Shown: positions 12,360 to 27,689, counted from the stretch's first letter. The stretch is 64,000 bases of DNA from Stramonita haemastoma (GCA_030674155.1 CM060342.1:20715163-20779162); one strand, 5' to 3'. Notes: generated by a model not told the origin, from the sequence alone. Translations and numbers: made by a program.

Positions 12360-15300
12360 CTCTGTCTCTTCCTACCTTTCCATGTGTGAGGCGCCGGACC
12401 TGTGGCACTTTCTCGGCACCTTGGAGAGCTGAAGAACCCAAGCAGCGCACACTAATAATGACATATATCAGCAATATCATACACCGAAGGCAGTGCAGGG
12501 ACCCCTGCACATGTGTGCACACAAACGAACACACTGACAAACACTTGCGCGCAACGTGCGAGCCGCGCGCACGCATACCCACCATCCCGGCGAAAACGGT
12601 GCGGTTTTATGCAATATACGGGACCCAAAGAGTTTTGTTTCGAGGCCTGTCCTACCCGACGTTTGCACGGTGAACAGACCCCAAGAAACCAAGAGAATAT
12701 TGGCACTGTATGCATACACCCACGTACCTATACCATTCCCGGATCTGTGTGGCGCCGGACCTGTGCGACTCCGCAGCCCTGGAGATGCTGAGAAAGCTAG
12801 TTTTTTTTGAAAGAAATCTGCCACTTGTACGCAACAAAAACCATGCAAGGCGGACACTTATAATGACAATATATAGCAAATATCATGCCTCACAAGGTCA
12901 AGTGGCAAGGGTCCCCTCTACATGCGCGTACACCAAACGAGCACACTGACAATACACACCTGCGCGAGAGTGCGTCCCGCACGCATACCCTACCCCCCAG
13001 CGAAAATGGTGCGGTTTTAGGCAAAAACGGACCGAAGAGTCGTTTTCCCCCCCCAGGCCCGTCCTTATACCCCGACTTTTGCACGGTGATATACCCCAAG
13101 GGCACCAAGAAATATTGTGCTGTAAGCAGACACCCTGCTCCCTACCATTCCGATGTGTGGGTGGTGGCGCCGGACCTGTGCACTCCGCAGCCCTGAAAAG
13201 CTGAGAAAGCTATTTCTTGCAAGGAAAATCTCCCTCGGTAGTGTACACAAACAAAAACCAAGCAGAGCCGCACATAATAATGAAATTATCACAAGCTATA
13301 TCATGCCTCACAGTGAGCAAGTGCAGTCCCCCTCCACAATGCGTTTTTTTTTTTTTTTTGGTGGGGGGGCCCCCCCACCAAAAACATGCGGAACCCACTC
13401 ACAGACACCTGGCGCGCGCGTGCGTTTTGCGCACGCATACCCACCACCCTCGGCGAAAAGGTGCGGGTTTTAAGCAACGACGGGAACCAAAAGATGGTTT
13501 TCAGGCCCGTCATTCCTTGACTTTTGCACGGTTAACAGACCCCAAGGCAGCAAGACAATTTGGCACTGTTGGCATATACCCTCCCTAACCCATTTTTCGA
13601 TGTGTGGTGATTCCTGCAAGGAAATCTCCCTCGGTGTACGACAACAAAAACCAGGCAGGTGCATACTAATAATGACAATTTACAGCAGTACCCGATGCAC
13701 CACAGGGAAGTGCAGGGGTCCCTGCAACAGACATGCGTGCACACAGAACGACACACTGAAAACCACCTGTGGGCGCGCACGCGTACGGCTAATCCCATAC
13801 CGATCACTCTCCCCCCCCGGCTCCCCCCCTCGGTGAGATAGGTGGGGTTTTTAGGCAAAGAACGGGACCTAAAGTAGTGGTTTTCAGGCCCGTCCTATCC
13901 CCGACTTTTTTACGGTTACAGACCCCAAGGCAACAAGACAAGATGCACTGGTATGCATATACCTCTCCTAACATTTCCCATGTGTGTGGCGCCGGTCCTG
14001 TGGGCGACCGCAGGCCTCTGTGAAGCTGAGAAACTCGTTTTCTGGCAAGGAAATCGCCACGGTGTAGCGAAACAAAAACCAAGCTAGACACGCTGATAAT
14101 GACAATAACTGCAATATCATGACACTCAGGCATGTGCAGGGTCCCCTCCACATAGGCACACACAAACAAACACATTGACCAAGCTTTGCCGCGCGCAACG
14201 TGACGCACGCATACCCCACTGCCCCCACCGGCGAAAAAGACAGTGGTTCTGGGAAAGAGACGGGACCCAAAGAGATGTTTTTCAGGCCCTACTACCGGAC
14301 TTGTTCACGGTTGCAGACCCTGTGCACCAAGACAATAGGCACTTTATGCATACACCCTCTTCCTACCAGTCCCCGTGTGTGTGCGCCGGAGATTGTGGCG
14401 ACTCCGCTGCCCTGGAGAGCTGAGAAAGCTAGTTTCTTCTTGTCAGGTAATGTGCCACGGTGTACGCAACAGAAAACCTAGCAGGGTGCACACTAATAAT
14501 GACAATATATCAGAAATATCTATGCACACACAGGCAAAGTGCAGGGTCCGCTCTAGATGTGCACATCAACTCAGAAAACGAACTCACAGACAAACACCTG
14601 CGCGCGGCTCGCGTGGTGCGCATGCATACCCACCCCCTCGGTCGAGAAAGGTGCGGTTTTTAGGCAAAGACGGGACATAAAGAAGTGGTTTTCCCAGGCC
14701 CGTCCTACCGCCGACTTTTTCACGTTAACAGACCCAAAGGCACCAAGACAATATGCACTGTATTGCATACACCCTCTCCTGCTATTTTCCGATGGTGTGT
14801 AGCGCGGACCTGTGGCGGACCCTCGCAGCACTGCAAAGCTGAGGAAAGGCCTAGTTTTCCCTTGCAAGGAAATCTCCACGGTGTACGCAACAAAAACCAA
14901 GCAAGCGACACTTATAATGACTATATACAGCACTATATCATGTCTTACAGGCAAGTGCGGGTCCCCTCCACTTGCGCGCACGACGAAACGAACACTCTGA
15001 CAATCACCTGCTGCGCTACGCGCGTAGTCGACAGGCATACCCTGCCCCCCGGCAAAAACGTGCCGGTTTTATGCTAAGATGGGAGACAAAGAGTTGTTTT
15101 GAGGCCCGTCCCTAACCCCGACTTTGGCACGGTTACAGACCCCATGCCACAACAATATTGTACTGTATACTTACCACCTCTCATAGCATTTCCAATGGTG
15201 TTGGGCGCCGGACCTGTGGCGTCTCCGCAGCCCCCCTTGAAGCTGAGAAAACTAGTTTCTTCAAGGAAATCTGCCACGGTGTACTCACAGAAACCCAGCA

Positions 15301-18300
15301 AGGCGCACACTATTAATTGACAACAAACACAATATCATGCACCACAGGAAGTGCATGTCCCCCGCCACAAGGTGCGCACAAAAAGAACACACCTGACAAA
15401 CAACCTGCGCGGCGGGCGCGCACGCATACCCAGAACACCCCGGCATAAAAAGGTGAAGGTTTTTAGGCAAAGACCGGGACCCAATGGTGTTTTTTAGGAC
15501 CCGTCCTACCCCGGACTTTTGCACGGTTACAGACCGCAATGCACCAAGACAATATGGCAAACTCGTATGCACACTCCCTCATCCGACCTACCCCGGAAGC
15601 AACCCTCTCCTACCATTTCCGATGTGGGTGTCGCCGGGACCTGTGGCGACTCCGAAGCCCAGAGAACTGAGAAAGCTTGTTTCTGTATGGAATTCTGGCC
15701 TGTATATGCAACAAAAACCACGCAAGGTGTAGCACTAAATAATGGAACAATATAACAGCATTATAATGGACCACATTAGTGCATGGTCCCGCTCCACATG
15801 CGTGCATATAAACAAACACAATGAGCAAACACCTGCACAGCGCGCTGGCTTTGCGCACACAATACCTCACCCCCACGGCGAAAAAGTGCTGTTTTTAGGC
15901 AGAGATCGGAGCCAAAGGAGTGTTTTTCCAGGCCCTCCTACCCGACTTTTGGGCGGCTACAGACCCAATGCACCAAGACAAAATGACACTGGTATACATA
16001 CAACACCCTCTTCTACCCATTATACCGACGTGTGGCGCCGGACTCTGTAGCGACTCTGCTGCCCAGAAGAGCTGAGAAAGCTAGTTTCCTGCAAGGAAAT
16101 ATGCCACGGTGTAGGACAGAAACAAAAACCAAGCAGCAGGGGCTTACACTAATAATGACAATATACAGCACATATCAAGCCTCACAGGCAAGTGCAGGTC
16201 CCCTCCATATGAAAGCACAACAAACGAACACACTGACAATCACCTCGCGCGTTCGCTTGCGCGCACCATACCAACCTCCCGTCGAAAAAGTTTGGTTTTA
16301 TGGGAAAAACGACCGAACATAGTGGTTTTTCAGTGCCCTCTTTACCACAACTTTTGCACTGTTACAGACCCAAAGGCAACACGACAGAAATGGCGCTGGT
16401 ATGTTTTCACACCCTCTTCCTACCATTTCGATGTTTGGTGGCGCTGGGGTGTCCTGTAGCCGACTTTCCGCCAGTCCCTGGAGAGCTTAGAAAGCCTAGT
16501 TTCTTGGCAAGAAAATCTGCTGCGGTGTGCTCAACCAAAAACCAAGCAAGGTGCACGACTAATAATGACAATATACAACAAAAGCATGCACCACAGGCTA
16601 GTTCATGGTCCCCTGCACATGGTGGCGCATAAACGAACATACTGTGAAAACATTTTACGCTCGTGCGCGTGCGAGCACGCATACCCACCCCTCCCCCGTC
16701 GAAAAGGTAAGGTTTTTAGGAAAGACCGAGCCACATAGTGGTTTGTCAGGCCCGTCCTACCCCGACTTGGTTTTGCACGGGTAACAAGACCGCAAGGCCA
16801 CCAATAGAATATGGCACTGGTATGCTTACACCCTCTTCCTACCAGTTTCCGATGTGTGGTGGCGCCGGACCCTGTGGCGACTCCGCAGCCCTTATGTGCT
16901 GGGAAAACTATTTCTTGTGAAAAGGAAATATGCCACGTGATTTGCAACAAAAACCCAGCAGGGCGCACACTAATACTGACAATAACAGCAATATCATCGA
17001 ACCACAAGCAAGTGCCGTGTTCCAACCACATCGCGCGAGCACAAACGAACACACCGACAAATACCTGTGCGCGCAACGCGTGCGTGCATGCATAACCACC
17101 CTCCGGCGAAAAAGGTGCGGGGTGTTTAGGTAAAGACGGGAAAGCGAAAGAGTGGTTTTTCAGGCCCGTTCTTCCCCGACTTTTGCACGGTTTACAGACC
17201 CATAAGCACAAGTACAGAAATGGGGCGCTGTATGTATACACCCTCTCCTACCATTTCCGATGTGGGTGGAGCCGGACCTGTGGCGACTCCGCAGCCCTGT
17301 GGACCTAGAAAGCTAGTTTTCTTGTAAAACAAGGAAATCTGCCCACGGTGTAACGCAACAAAAACCAAGCGGGCGTACATTAATAATCGACAATATAACA
17401 GCAATATCATGCCTCACAGGCAAGTGCAGGGGTCCCCCTCCACATGCGTGCAACACAAACGAAGACACTGACAAATCACCTGAGCCGCGCGGTGCGTGCA
17501 TGCACGCATACCCAACCACCCGATGGAAAAAGTTTGTTTTAGGGAAAAACGTGACCCTAAAGTAGTTTTCAGGCCCGTTCTTCCCCGTCTTTTGCACGGT
17601 TACTGACCCATAGGCAACCAGACAGAAATGGCGCTGTAGTGTAGACACCCTTCCTAGCATTTCCGATGTGGTGGTGCGCCGGACCTGTGGCTACTCCCGC
17701 GCCCTGGAGAGCTGAGGAAAGCTATTTCTTACAAGGAAATCTGCTACGCGTATAATGCAACAAAAACTAAGAAAGGTGCACATAATAATGACAAATACAC
17801 TGCAAAATCATGCACTCACAGGCTAGTGCAGGGTCCCCTGCACAAGTTGCGCATAAAACAACATACTTGTAAACAGTTACGCTCGTGTGCGCGTGCGAGC
17901 ACGCATACCCACCCTGGCCCGGCGAAAAGGTGCTGTGTTTAGGGAAAGACGAACCGAAAGAGTGGTTTTCAGCCCGTCCTCCCACCGACTTTTGCACGGT
18001 TCAGACCGCAAAGGCACCACGAGATACTGGCACCTGTATGCATACACCCTCTGTCTACAATTTTACGACGTGTGGCGGCCGGACCTGTGGCGACTCCGAA
18101 CCCGGAACAGCTGGGAAGAACTAGTTTCTTGAAAGGAAACCCTGCAAACTGTGTATGCAACAAAAACAAAACAGGTTTTCACTAGTAATACAATTACAGC
18201 AATATCATGCACCACAGGCAAGTGCAGTTCGCCTCCCCCATGCTGCCCACAAACAACACACTGACAGACCCGCACCGCGCACAGGGTACCCACCCCCCGG

Positions 18301-20385
18301 CAAAAAGTGCGGTTTTAGGCAGAGATCGGGCCAAAGAGTGTTTTTATACCCGCCCTTTCCCGGACTTTACAGGGGTTTACAGACCCCAAAGCACCAAGCC
18401 CAATATCAAACTGTATGCCTACACCCTTTTCAAAACCATTTCCGACGTGGGGCGGCCCGGGACCTATGCACTCCGCAGCCCGCCCTGGAGAGCTGAAAAA
18501 GCTAGTTTCTTGTAAGGAAATCTGCACGTTGAACGCAACAAAAAGTAAGGAAGACACACACTAATAATGAAAAATGTACAGCAATATCATGCACCACGGG
18601 CAAGTGCAGGGTCGCCCCACATGCATGCACCAAACGACACATTGACAAATACATGCGCGCGTTCGCTATCGCGCAGGGGCAAAAACCCACATTCCCCCCC
18701 GGCAAAAAAAGGTGGGGGTTTTGGGAAAAAGGGGACCCAAAAAAAGGGTTTCATCCCGTCCTACCCCGACTTTGCAGGGGGTGACAGACCCCAAGGAAAG
18801 CAAGGCAAAATGGCACTGTATGTATAAAAACCCCCCTCCTACCATTTCCGATGGGTGGCGCCGGACCTGTCCCCGACCCCGGGGCAGCGGGAGAGCTGAA
18901 AAAGCTATTTCTGCAAGTAAATCTGCCACGTTTACGCACAAAAATAAGAAGGCACACACTAATAAAGACAATAAACAGTAATATCATGCACCACGGCAAA
19001 AACGAGTTAGCCCCACATGCTCACAGAAACGAAAACACGAAAATACATGCAAAACCGTATGCGCGAGCGCACGGGAGACACCCCCCCGGAGAAAAAGGGG
19101 GCTGTTTAGGCAAAGCGGGGGCAAAGGAGTGGTTTCAAGCCATCCTCCCTTTGATTTTTCACGGTTACAAACCCCAAGGCACCAAACAATTGGCCCCAAA
19201 CCAAATGCATACACCCCCACCTCCCAAAAATTTCCTTTGTGTGTGGCCCACCTGGGGCGATTCCGCAGCCCTGAAAACGAAAAAAGCAAATTTTCTTGCA
19301 GGAAATCTGCCACGGTGAAAAACAAAAACCAAGCAGGCTGACACTAATAATACAAATAAAAGCAATCATGGCACACAGGCAAGTGCAAACGTCCCCTCGA
19401 CAAGCGCGCCACATTTCCCAACACACTGACCCAAAAACCTGCGCGCGGGTGCGTTTGGGGCACGTATACCATCCCCCCCGCGAAAAGGTTTCGGTTTTTG
19501 GAAAGACGGGAGCCAAAGGGGTGGTTTTCAGGCCCTCCTACCCCGACTTTTGCAAAAGTTACAGACCCCAAGGCACCCAAAGAAAAAATGGCACGTTATG
19601 CATACACTCTCTCCTACCATTTCCCGATGTGTGTGGCGCCGACCTGTGGCGACTCCGCAGCCCAAAGGGAGGAGAAAGCTAGTTTCTTTCAAGAAATCTT
19701 TCCACAGTGTACGCACAAAAACCAAGCAAAGGGGGCCACTAACAATGACAAAACAGGAAAATCATGCACCAAGCAATGCAAGGGTCCCCCCCACATGGCA
19801 CACAAAACGAAAAAATTGACAAACACCTTCCGAGCGTGCGTGTGTGCATGTATACCCACAACCCCGGCGAAAAGGTCGGTTTTAGAAAAGACGGACCGAA
19901 GAGGGGGTTTTTTTGGCCTGTCCTACCCCGACTTTTTTCAAAGGTTTTCAGACCCCAAGGCACCAAGCCCTATCGACGGGAAAATGGGAGGGTCCCCTCC
20001 ACTTTTGCGCACAAAAAACGAAAAAACTGGACAAACACCCCGGGTGGCGACCAGCATTAAACCCCCCCCACTTGCGAAAAAGGTTGGCCCGGGTTTTAAG
20101 GCAAAAACGGAGCCTCAGAGTGGTTTTTTAGGCCGTCCTACCCGACTTTTGGGACGGTTCAGAACTAAGGCACCAACAAATTGCACTGTATGTATAAAAA
20201 ACCCTCTCCTAAAACCCTTTTCCCTTGTGTGGCGCCGGACCTGTGGCGACCCGCACCCTGGAGATCTGAGAAAGCTATTTCTGCAAGGAAATCTGCTACC
20301 GTGTACCACAAAAACAAGAAGGCACACACAATAATACAATAATAACAAATCCCTGCACCACAGCTAGTGCAAGGGGCTCCTTTCC
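12360..20385. repeat. T1 tandem array, noisy, about 20 monomers
   Basis: Continuous T1 monomers with heavy single-base errors. At 13600 one monomer lacks the segment from GATGTGTG to TTGCAAGGAAATC, the same deletion seen at 49778. Monomers to about 14800 follow the order of 48640-50950. Beyond that I could not assign a counterpart. Quality falls further after about 18600. Confidence 0.85.
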
Positions 20386-20789
20386 TCCATTCATTAACAA
20401 ACAATTAAAAAAATTATTTAATTAAAAATTTTAAAAAACCCAAAATTTTTAAATTACCCCCATTTTATTTAAAAAAAAAACAAATATTTGCAATAATTCC
20501 CAACTTCCAAATTTTATTTATCCCAACCCAGATAAAAGTATTTTGGAAAATTATTTTACCACAAAAAACAGGGGGATATATAATGTCAAAATTTAAAATT
20601 ATCACCAAAAAATATCCCCCCCAATAAATAACGTAACAACTAAAAATGTGGGGGGTCCCATCATACCCCCCCAACCCCCAAAAATGATTTTATAAAAAAA
20701 ATTTTTCATCCCACCCCATTTTATCCCCACCAAAACCAAAAATCATTAATATACACCCCCCCCCTTTCATTTTCCATTTTCCCAAAAAT
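20386..20789. other. A/T-rich low-quality stretch
   Basis: Runs of A, T and C with no recognisable gene or repeat. Probably badly called sequence between the end of T1 and the foldback-element end that follows. Confidence 0.4.
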
Positions 20790-21370
20790 GATTTTTCCAT
20801 AAAATTGTTGTCTGGGGGTATTTAAAGGGAAGGGCGTGGGGGGAACCCAAAATTTTTTTGGACAAAAAGGGTTTTAAATTTTTTAAAATTGTGAGACCCT
20901 CGAGAAAGACTTCTGTAAATTATGGGAATTTGTTAGTGTGATATATCAGTTGAAAAGTTTGAGGATAAGAGGTGAAGTTTTTGAGTTAGGAAGTGCAGCT
21001 GTTTTTGGATCTGCCCCAAAGGGTTCAAATCCCTCTGGTTTTGGGGGAGATGTTTTCTACTTCCATGTTTGTGCCAGGGAGAAGCCATCGGAAAGAAGAA
21101 GGATAAGGGAGGACTAGAGGGAGCTGGGAGAGGGGGGATGATGGAAGTGGGGAGAAGGGAGGGAGGGTAGGGTGAGTGAGAGGGGGTTTGGGAGGGGACG
21201 GAGGAAGGGGCGGCGAGGGGGGGAGGAAGGGCAATGGAAGGGGGAGGAGTGTGGCGTTTGTGTGGGGTGGGAGGTGACGGAGGGTGGGTGGGGGGGCGAG
21301 GGGACGAGGGTGGGGAGAGGGGTATGGGTGGGCAGAAGGGGAGGGGAGGACGGGGTAGGGGAGGTGGAAA
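20790..21370 (-). mobile_element. Foldback-element end with G-rich arm (copy D)
   Basis: 20790-21070 is the reverse complement of the start of core V: the words GGATCTGCCCC and TTCCATGTTTGTGC match the short inverted words at 43444 and 54290. A G-rich arm follows at about 21100-21365. The rest of the element is missing. The copy resembles 54073-54690 but is noisier. Confidence 0.65.
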
Positions 21371-21379
21371 TCGAATAGT

Positions 21380-21960
21380 TTCTGAGTTTTCAATTTGTTT
21401 TTTTTTAAGGGCATGATTTTATTGCACGCACATACACACTCCTTCAATAAACGATCTGTACGTCTGAATTTCTTTCCTTACTACTCCCTCATTACAAGAT
21501 AATCCCTGTCCCGCGACCCTATCCAGATGGAATCTTACAGTTTTGACTTTTCACAAACGTTTACATCCTGTCTCTTTGTGTAAAATGTCACAGTCATTCT
21601 GGTGCTTTACTCTAATTTTTCCTGTCTTTGTAGAAGGCCAGAAATTCTTAAAGAAAGTGGATCGTCCTGATTATGCAAAATGACGGACTGCATGATTATG
21701 CTAATGTGATCTTCATGTTTATGCAGATGTGGTCACGTGCGGCCTGCGGGTGAAGGCAGGAGAGCAATGGCTGGGGAAGAGGACTGAGTGGTTCCGTGGA
21801 GAGGGGAGTCATCCACGTGAACCGTGAGTTTCTTTTTTCAGATATAATTAATTTGGTTGTTTTTTTCTCTGTGGCTAGAAAATCAGGTGTGCTTTTTTTC
21901 AGTACACACAAGATTTTCTGCCCCAACCTCTCTCTCTGTGTTTTTCACTTGCCTGTGTGA
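21380..21960. repeat. Spacer U, right half (copy D)
   Basis: From ACGTCTGAATTTCTTTCC onwards this matches the right half of U. It includes the exon-like segment near 21630-21760, here shortened and with a stop. It lacks the CTGT/CCGT tract that follows other U copies. Confidence 0.7.
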
Positions 21961-22387
21961 CTGTGTCTCTGTCTCTCTTTCCATCACTGTCCTTTTTTCT
22001 GTGAAACAAATCTTTTCTTCTGATTGTGTTTTTCAAAGAGAAATTTTTTTCTACTTTGATGAAATGGCAGCTGTACAATGATGCTGCTTTTTGAAAAAAA
22101 TTAGTTCTTGTCGGTCAAAGTGATATGCTCAGTATTTTTTTCCCACATGACGATGACATCAATGGTGGTCAAGATTGGGTAGGAAGTAAATCAAGCTAAT
22201 TAGTGTCTTAGAAGTAAAAAAATTTTTTTTTTTTTTTTACTTTTTTCCTTTACCGTCAGTCCTTCTTTCTTGCTCTGCTGTGTCCTTTGTTCGTGCCTTG
22301 CTGTCTTTTGTTCCTTCTGTCTTTGCTCCTCTTCATCCTTCTCTCGGTTTTTGTCTGTCTGTGTCTGCACCGTCTCTGTCTCTTCCT
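21961..22387. other. Leader segment before T1
   Basis: No gene is visible. The last about 55 bases (CTTCTCTCGGTTTTTGTCTG and following) are the same leader found before T1 at 12315 and 48585. Confidence 0.6.
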
Positions 22388-25300
22388 ACCATTTTCCAAT
22401 GTGTGTGGCGCCGGAGATGGCGACTCCGAAGCCCTGGAGAGCTGAGAAAGCTAGTTTTCTTGCAAGGAAATATGCCACGGTGTACGCAACAAAAACCAAG
22501 CAGGGCGCACACTAATAAGGACAATATACAGCATATCATGCACCACAGGCAAGTGCAGGGTCCCCTCCACATGCGCGCACGCAAACAACACACTGACAAA
22601 CACCTGCTAGCGCAAGCGTGCGCGCACGCATACCCACCTCCTCGGCGAAAAAGGTGCGGTTTTAGGCAAAGACGGGGCAAAAGAGTGGTTTTCAGGCCCC
22701 TTCTACCCACGATTTTGCACGGTTACAGACCCCCAGGCACCAAGACAATATGGCACTGTATGCATACCCCTCTCTTACCATTCTGATGTGTGTGGCGGCC
22801 GGACCGTGTGGCGACTCTCCGCAGCACTTGAGAGCTGAGAAAGCAAGTTTCTTGCAAGGAAATCTGCCAACGGTGTACGCAAAAAAAACCAAGCAGGGCG
22901 CACCCTAATAATGACAATACACAGCAATATCATGCCAGCCCACAGCATAGTGCAGGGTCCCTCCACATGTGCGTAACACAAACGAACACACTGGACAAAC
23001 ACCTGCGCGCGCAACTCGTCTGTGCACGAATACCCCAGCCACTCCCGCAAAAAAGGTGCGGTTTAGGGAAAGACGGAACCGAAAGGGGGGTTTTCAGGCC
23101 CGTCCTACCCCGACTTTGCACGGTTACAGACCCCAAGGCACCAATACAATATGGCACGTATGCATACACCCTCCCCTACTATTTTCGATGTATATGCGCC
23201 AGACCTGTGGCGACTCCGCTGCCTGAGAGCTGAGAAAGGCTAGTTTCTTGAAAGGAAATCTGCCACGGTGTACGCAACAAAAACCAAGCAGGGGCGTACA
23301 CGAATAATGACAATATACTGCAATATCATGCACCACAGCAAGTGCAGGGTCCCCTCCACATGCACGCAGACAAACGAACACACTGACAGACACCTGCGCG
23401 CGCGTGCGTAGACGCAACGCATACCCACCCCCAAGCGAAAAGGTGCGGTTTTAGGCAAAGACGGGACCCAAAGGGTGGTTTTCAGCCCGTCCTACCACGA
23501 CTTTGCACGGTTACAGATCCCAAGGTACCAGACAATATGGCACTGCTATGCATACACCCTCTCCTACCATTTCCGATGCTATGTTCTTGCTAGTGCAGGT
23601 CGCCTCCACATAGGCCCGCACACAAACTAACACACAACTGAAAAACATACACCCTCTCTTACCATTTCTGATGTGTGCGCCGACCTGTGGCGGCGTCTGC
23701 AGCACCTTGAGAGCTGAGAAAATCTAGTTTCTTGCAGCGAAATCTGCCACGGTGTACGCAACAAGAAACATGCATGGGGCGCACACTAATAATTACAGTA
23801 TAACAACAATATCATGCGTCACAGGCAAGTGCAGGTCCCCTCCACATGCGCGCGCACGAAACGAACACACTGACGAACATCTGCGCGTGTGCACACATTT
23901 GCGCATGCATACCCACCCCCCGGCGAAAAAGGTGCGGTTTAGGCAAAGACGGGACCAAAGAGGTCTTTTTTAGTCCCGCCCTAACCCGACTTTTTGCACA
24001 GTACATACCAACAAGACACCAAGACAGTATGGCACTGTATGCATACACCCTCTCCTACCATAACGATGTGTTGTGGCGCTGGACCTGTTGCGACCCTCCG
24101 CTGCCGTGGAGAGCTGAGAAAGCTCAGTTTCTTGCAAGGATATCTACCACAGTGTAGGCACAAAAACCAAGCAGGGCGCACACTATTATTGACAAAAACA
24201 GCAATATCATGCACCACAGGCAATAAAGGTCCCCGCCCACATTGTGCACACAAATGAACACACTGACAAACACCTACGCGTGCATAACGCATGCATAACC
24301 CATATCCGCCGAAAAAATGTGTCGGTTTTAGGCAAAGACGGGAGCCAAAGAGTGGTTTTCTGGCCCGTCCTAACCCCGACTTTTGCACAGTTAGAGACCC
24401 CAAGGCACCAAGACAATATGGCAACTGTATCCATACACCTTCTCCTACCATTTCCGATGTGTGGGCGGCGAACCTGTGGCGATTCCGCTGCCCTGGAGAG
24501 CTGAGAAAACTAGTTTCTTGAAAGGAAACTGCCACGGTGTACGCAACAAAAACCAAGCTGGGCGCACACTAATAATGACAATATACAATCCAATATCATG
24601 CTCCACAGGCAAGTGCAGGGTCCCCTCCACATGCGCGCCACACAAAAGAACACACTGACAAACACATGTGCCGCGTGCTTGCACGCACGCATACGCCCGC
24701 CCCCCAGCGAAAATGGTGCAGTTTTAGGCAAAGACGGACCCGAAAGTGGTTTTCCAGGGCCGTCCTATCCCGACTTTTGCACGGTTATAGACCCCAAAGG
24801 CACCAAGATGATATGGCACTGTTATGGATAACACCCTCTCCCACTATTTCCGATGTGTGTGGCGGCGGACCTGTGGCGACTCCGCAGCCCTGGAGAGCTG
24901 AGAGAGCTAGTTTCCTGCAAGAAGTCTGCCACGGTGTACGCAACAAAAACCAGGCAGGGTGCATACAAATAATGACAATTTAAAGCAATATCATGCACCA
25001 CAGGTTAGTGCAGGGTCCCCTCCACATGCGTGCACACAAAGGAACACACTGAGAAACACCTGTGCGTGCACGCGTACGTGCATGTATCCCCCCCCCTCCC
25101 CTCCCCCCTCGTGTGAAAGGTGCGGTTTTAGGCAAAGACGGACCTAAAGAGTGTTTTCAGGCCGTCCTACCCCGACTTTTGCACGGTTACAGACCCCAAG
25201 GCACCAAGACAATATGGCACTGAATGCATACACCCTCTCCTACCATTTCCGATGGTGTGGCGCCGATCCTGTGGCGACTCCGCAGCCCTGGAGATCTGAG

Positions 25301-27689
25301 AAAGCTAGTTTCTTGCAAGGAAATCTGCCACGGTGTACGCAACAAAAACCCAAGCAGAGAGCACGGTGATAAATGACAATATACAGCAATATCATGCACC
25401 ACAGGCAAGTGCAGGGTCCCCTCCACATGAGCACTACACAAACACACTGACAAACACTTGCGTGCGCGTGTGTCGGCGCTCGCATACCCCCCCCCCCCCC
25501 CCCCCCCTCCCCCCGGCGGAAAGGGCGGTTTATAACCAAAGACGGAGCAAAAGAGTGGTTTTCAGGCCCGTCCTAACCCGGTCTTTTTGCACGGTTACAG
25601 ACCTCATGGCACCAAAACAATATGGCACTGTATGCATACACCCTCTCCGAACCATTTCTGATGTTGGCGCCGACTTGTGGCGACTCCGCAGCTCTGGAAA
25701 GCTGAGAAAGCTAGTTTCTTGCAAGGAAATCTGCCACTGTGTACGAAAGAAAAACCAAGCAGGGCACACGCTAATTATGACAATATACAGCAATATCATG
25801 CCTCACAGGCAAGTGCAGGGTCCCCTCCGTGTGTGCGGACACAAACGAACACACTAACAAACACCTGCGCGCGCGAGCGTGCACACACGTATACCCACTC
25901 ACGCAGCGAAAAAGGTGCGGTTTTAGGCAAAGATGGGAGCCAAAGAGTCGTTTTCAGGCCCGTCATACCCCGACTTTTGCACGGTTATAGACCCCAAGGC
26001 ACAAAGACAATATGGCACTGTATGTATACACCCTCTCCTACCATTTCCGATATGTGTGGCGCCGGACCTGTGGCGACTCTGCAGCCCTGGAGAGCTGAGA
26101 AAACTAGTTCCTTGCAAGGAAATCTGCCACGGTGTACGCAGCAAAAACCAAGCAGATCCACACTAATAATGACCATATACAGTAATATCTTCCACCACAG
26201 GCAAGTGCAGGGTCCCCTCGACATGCGTGCACACAAACGAACACACTGACAAATGCCTGCGCCCGGAAGCGTGCGCGCACGCATGCCTACCCCCCCCCCC
26301 CCCACCCCCACCCCCCCAGCGAAAAAGGTGCGGTTTTAGGCAAAGACGGGAGCAAAAGAGTGGTTTTCAGGCCCGTTTTAACGCCGACTTTTGCACGGTT
26401 ACAGGGTCCCCTCCACATGAGCGCACGCAAACAAACACACTGACAAACACGTGCGTGTGTGTGCGCACGCATGCCCCCCCCCCCCCCCCCGGTAAAAAAG
26501 GTGCGGTTTTAGGCAAAGACGCGAGTGAAATAGTAGTTTTCACGTTCATTCTACCGCGATTTTTGCACGGTTACAGACCCCAAGGTACCAAGATAATATG
26601 TCACTGTATCCATACACCCTCTCCTACCATTTCCGATGTGTGTTGGGCGCCGGACCTGTGGCGACTTCGCAGCCCTGCAGAGCTGAGAAAGCTAGGTTCT
26701 TGCAAGGAAATCTGCCAGGGTGTACGCAACAAAAACCAAGCCGGGCGTACACTAATAATGACAATATACAGCAATATCATCCACCACAGGCAAGTGCAGG
26801 GTCCCTTCCACATGAGCGCGCACAAACGAACACACTGACAAACACCTGCGCGCACACGCGAGCGCGTACGTAAACCACCCCCCCCCCCCCCACCCCCCCA
26901 CCCCCGGTGAAAAAGGTGCGGTTTTAGGCAAAGACAGGACCCAAAGAGTTGTTTTCTGGCCCGTCCTAACCCCGACTTTTGCACGGTTATAGACCCCAAG
27001 ACACCAAGACAATATGGCACTGTATGCATACACCATCGACCTACCATTTCCGATATGTGTGGCGCCGGACCTGTGGCGACTCCGCAGCCCTGGAGAGCTG
27101 AGCAAGCTAGTTTCTTGCAACAAAATCTGCCACGGTGTACGCAACAAAAACTAAGCTGGGTGCACACTAATACTGACAATATACAGTAATATCATCCACC
27201 ACAGGCAAGTGCAGGGTCCCCTCCACATGTGCGCACACAAATGAAAACATTGATAAGCACCAGCACGCGCGCGCGTGCGCGCACGCATACCCGTCCCTCC
27301 GGCGAAAAATGTGCAGTTTTAGGCAAAGACGGAAGCCAAAGAGTGGTTTTCAGCCCGTCTTACCCCGACGTTTGCACGGTTACAGACCCCAAGGCACCAA
27401 GACAATATGGCACTGTATGCATACACCCTCTCCTACCATTTCCGATGTTTGTGGCGCCGGACCTGTGGCGACTCCGCAGCCCTGGAGAGCTGAGAAATCT
27501 AGTTTCTTGCAAGGAAATCTGCCACGGTGCACGCAACAAAAACCAAGGAGGATGCACACTGATAAAGACCATATACAGTAATATCATGCACCACAGGCAA
27601 GTGCAGGTTCCCCTCCACATGTGCGCACACAAACGAACACACTGACAAACACATGCTCGCGTGTGCGGACGAGCACGCATACCCACTCT

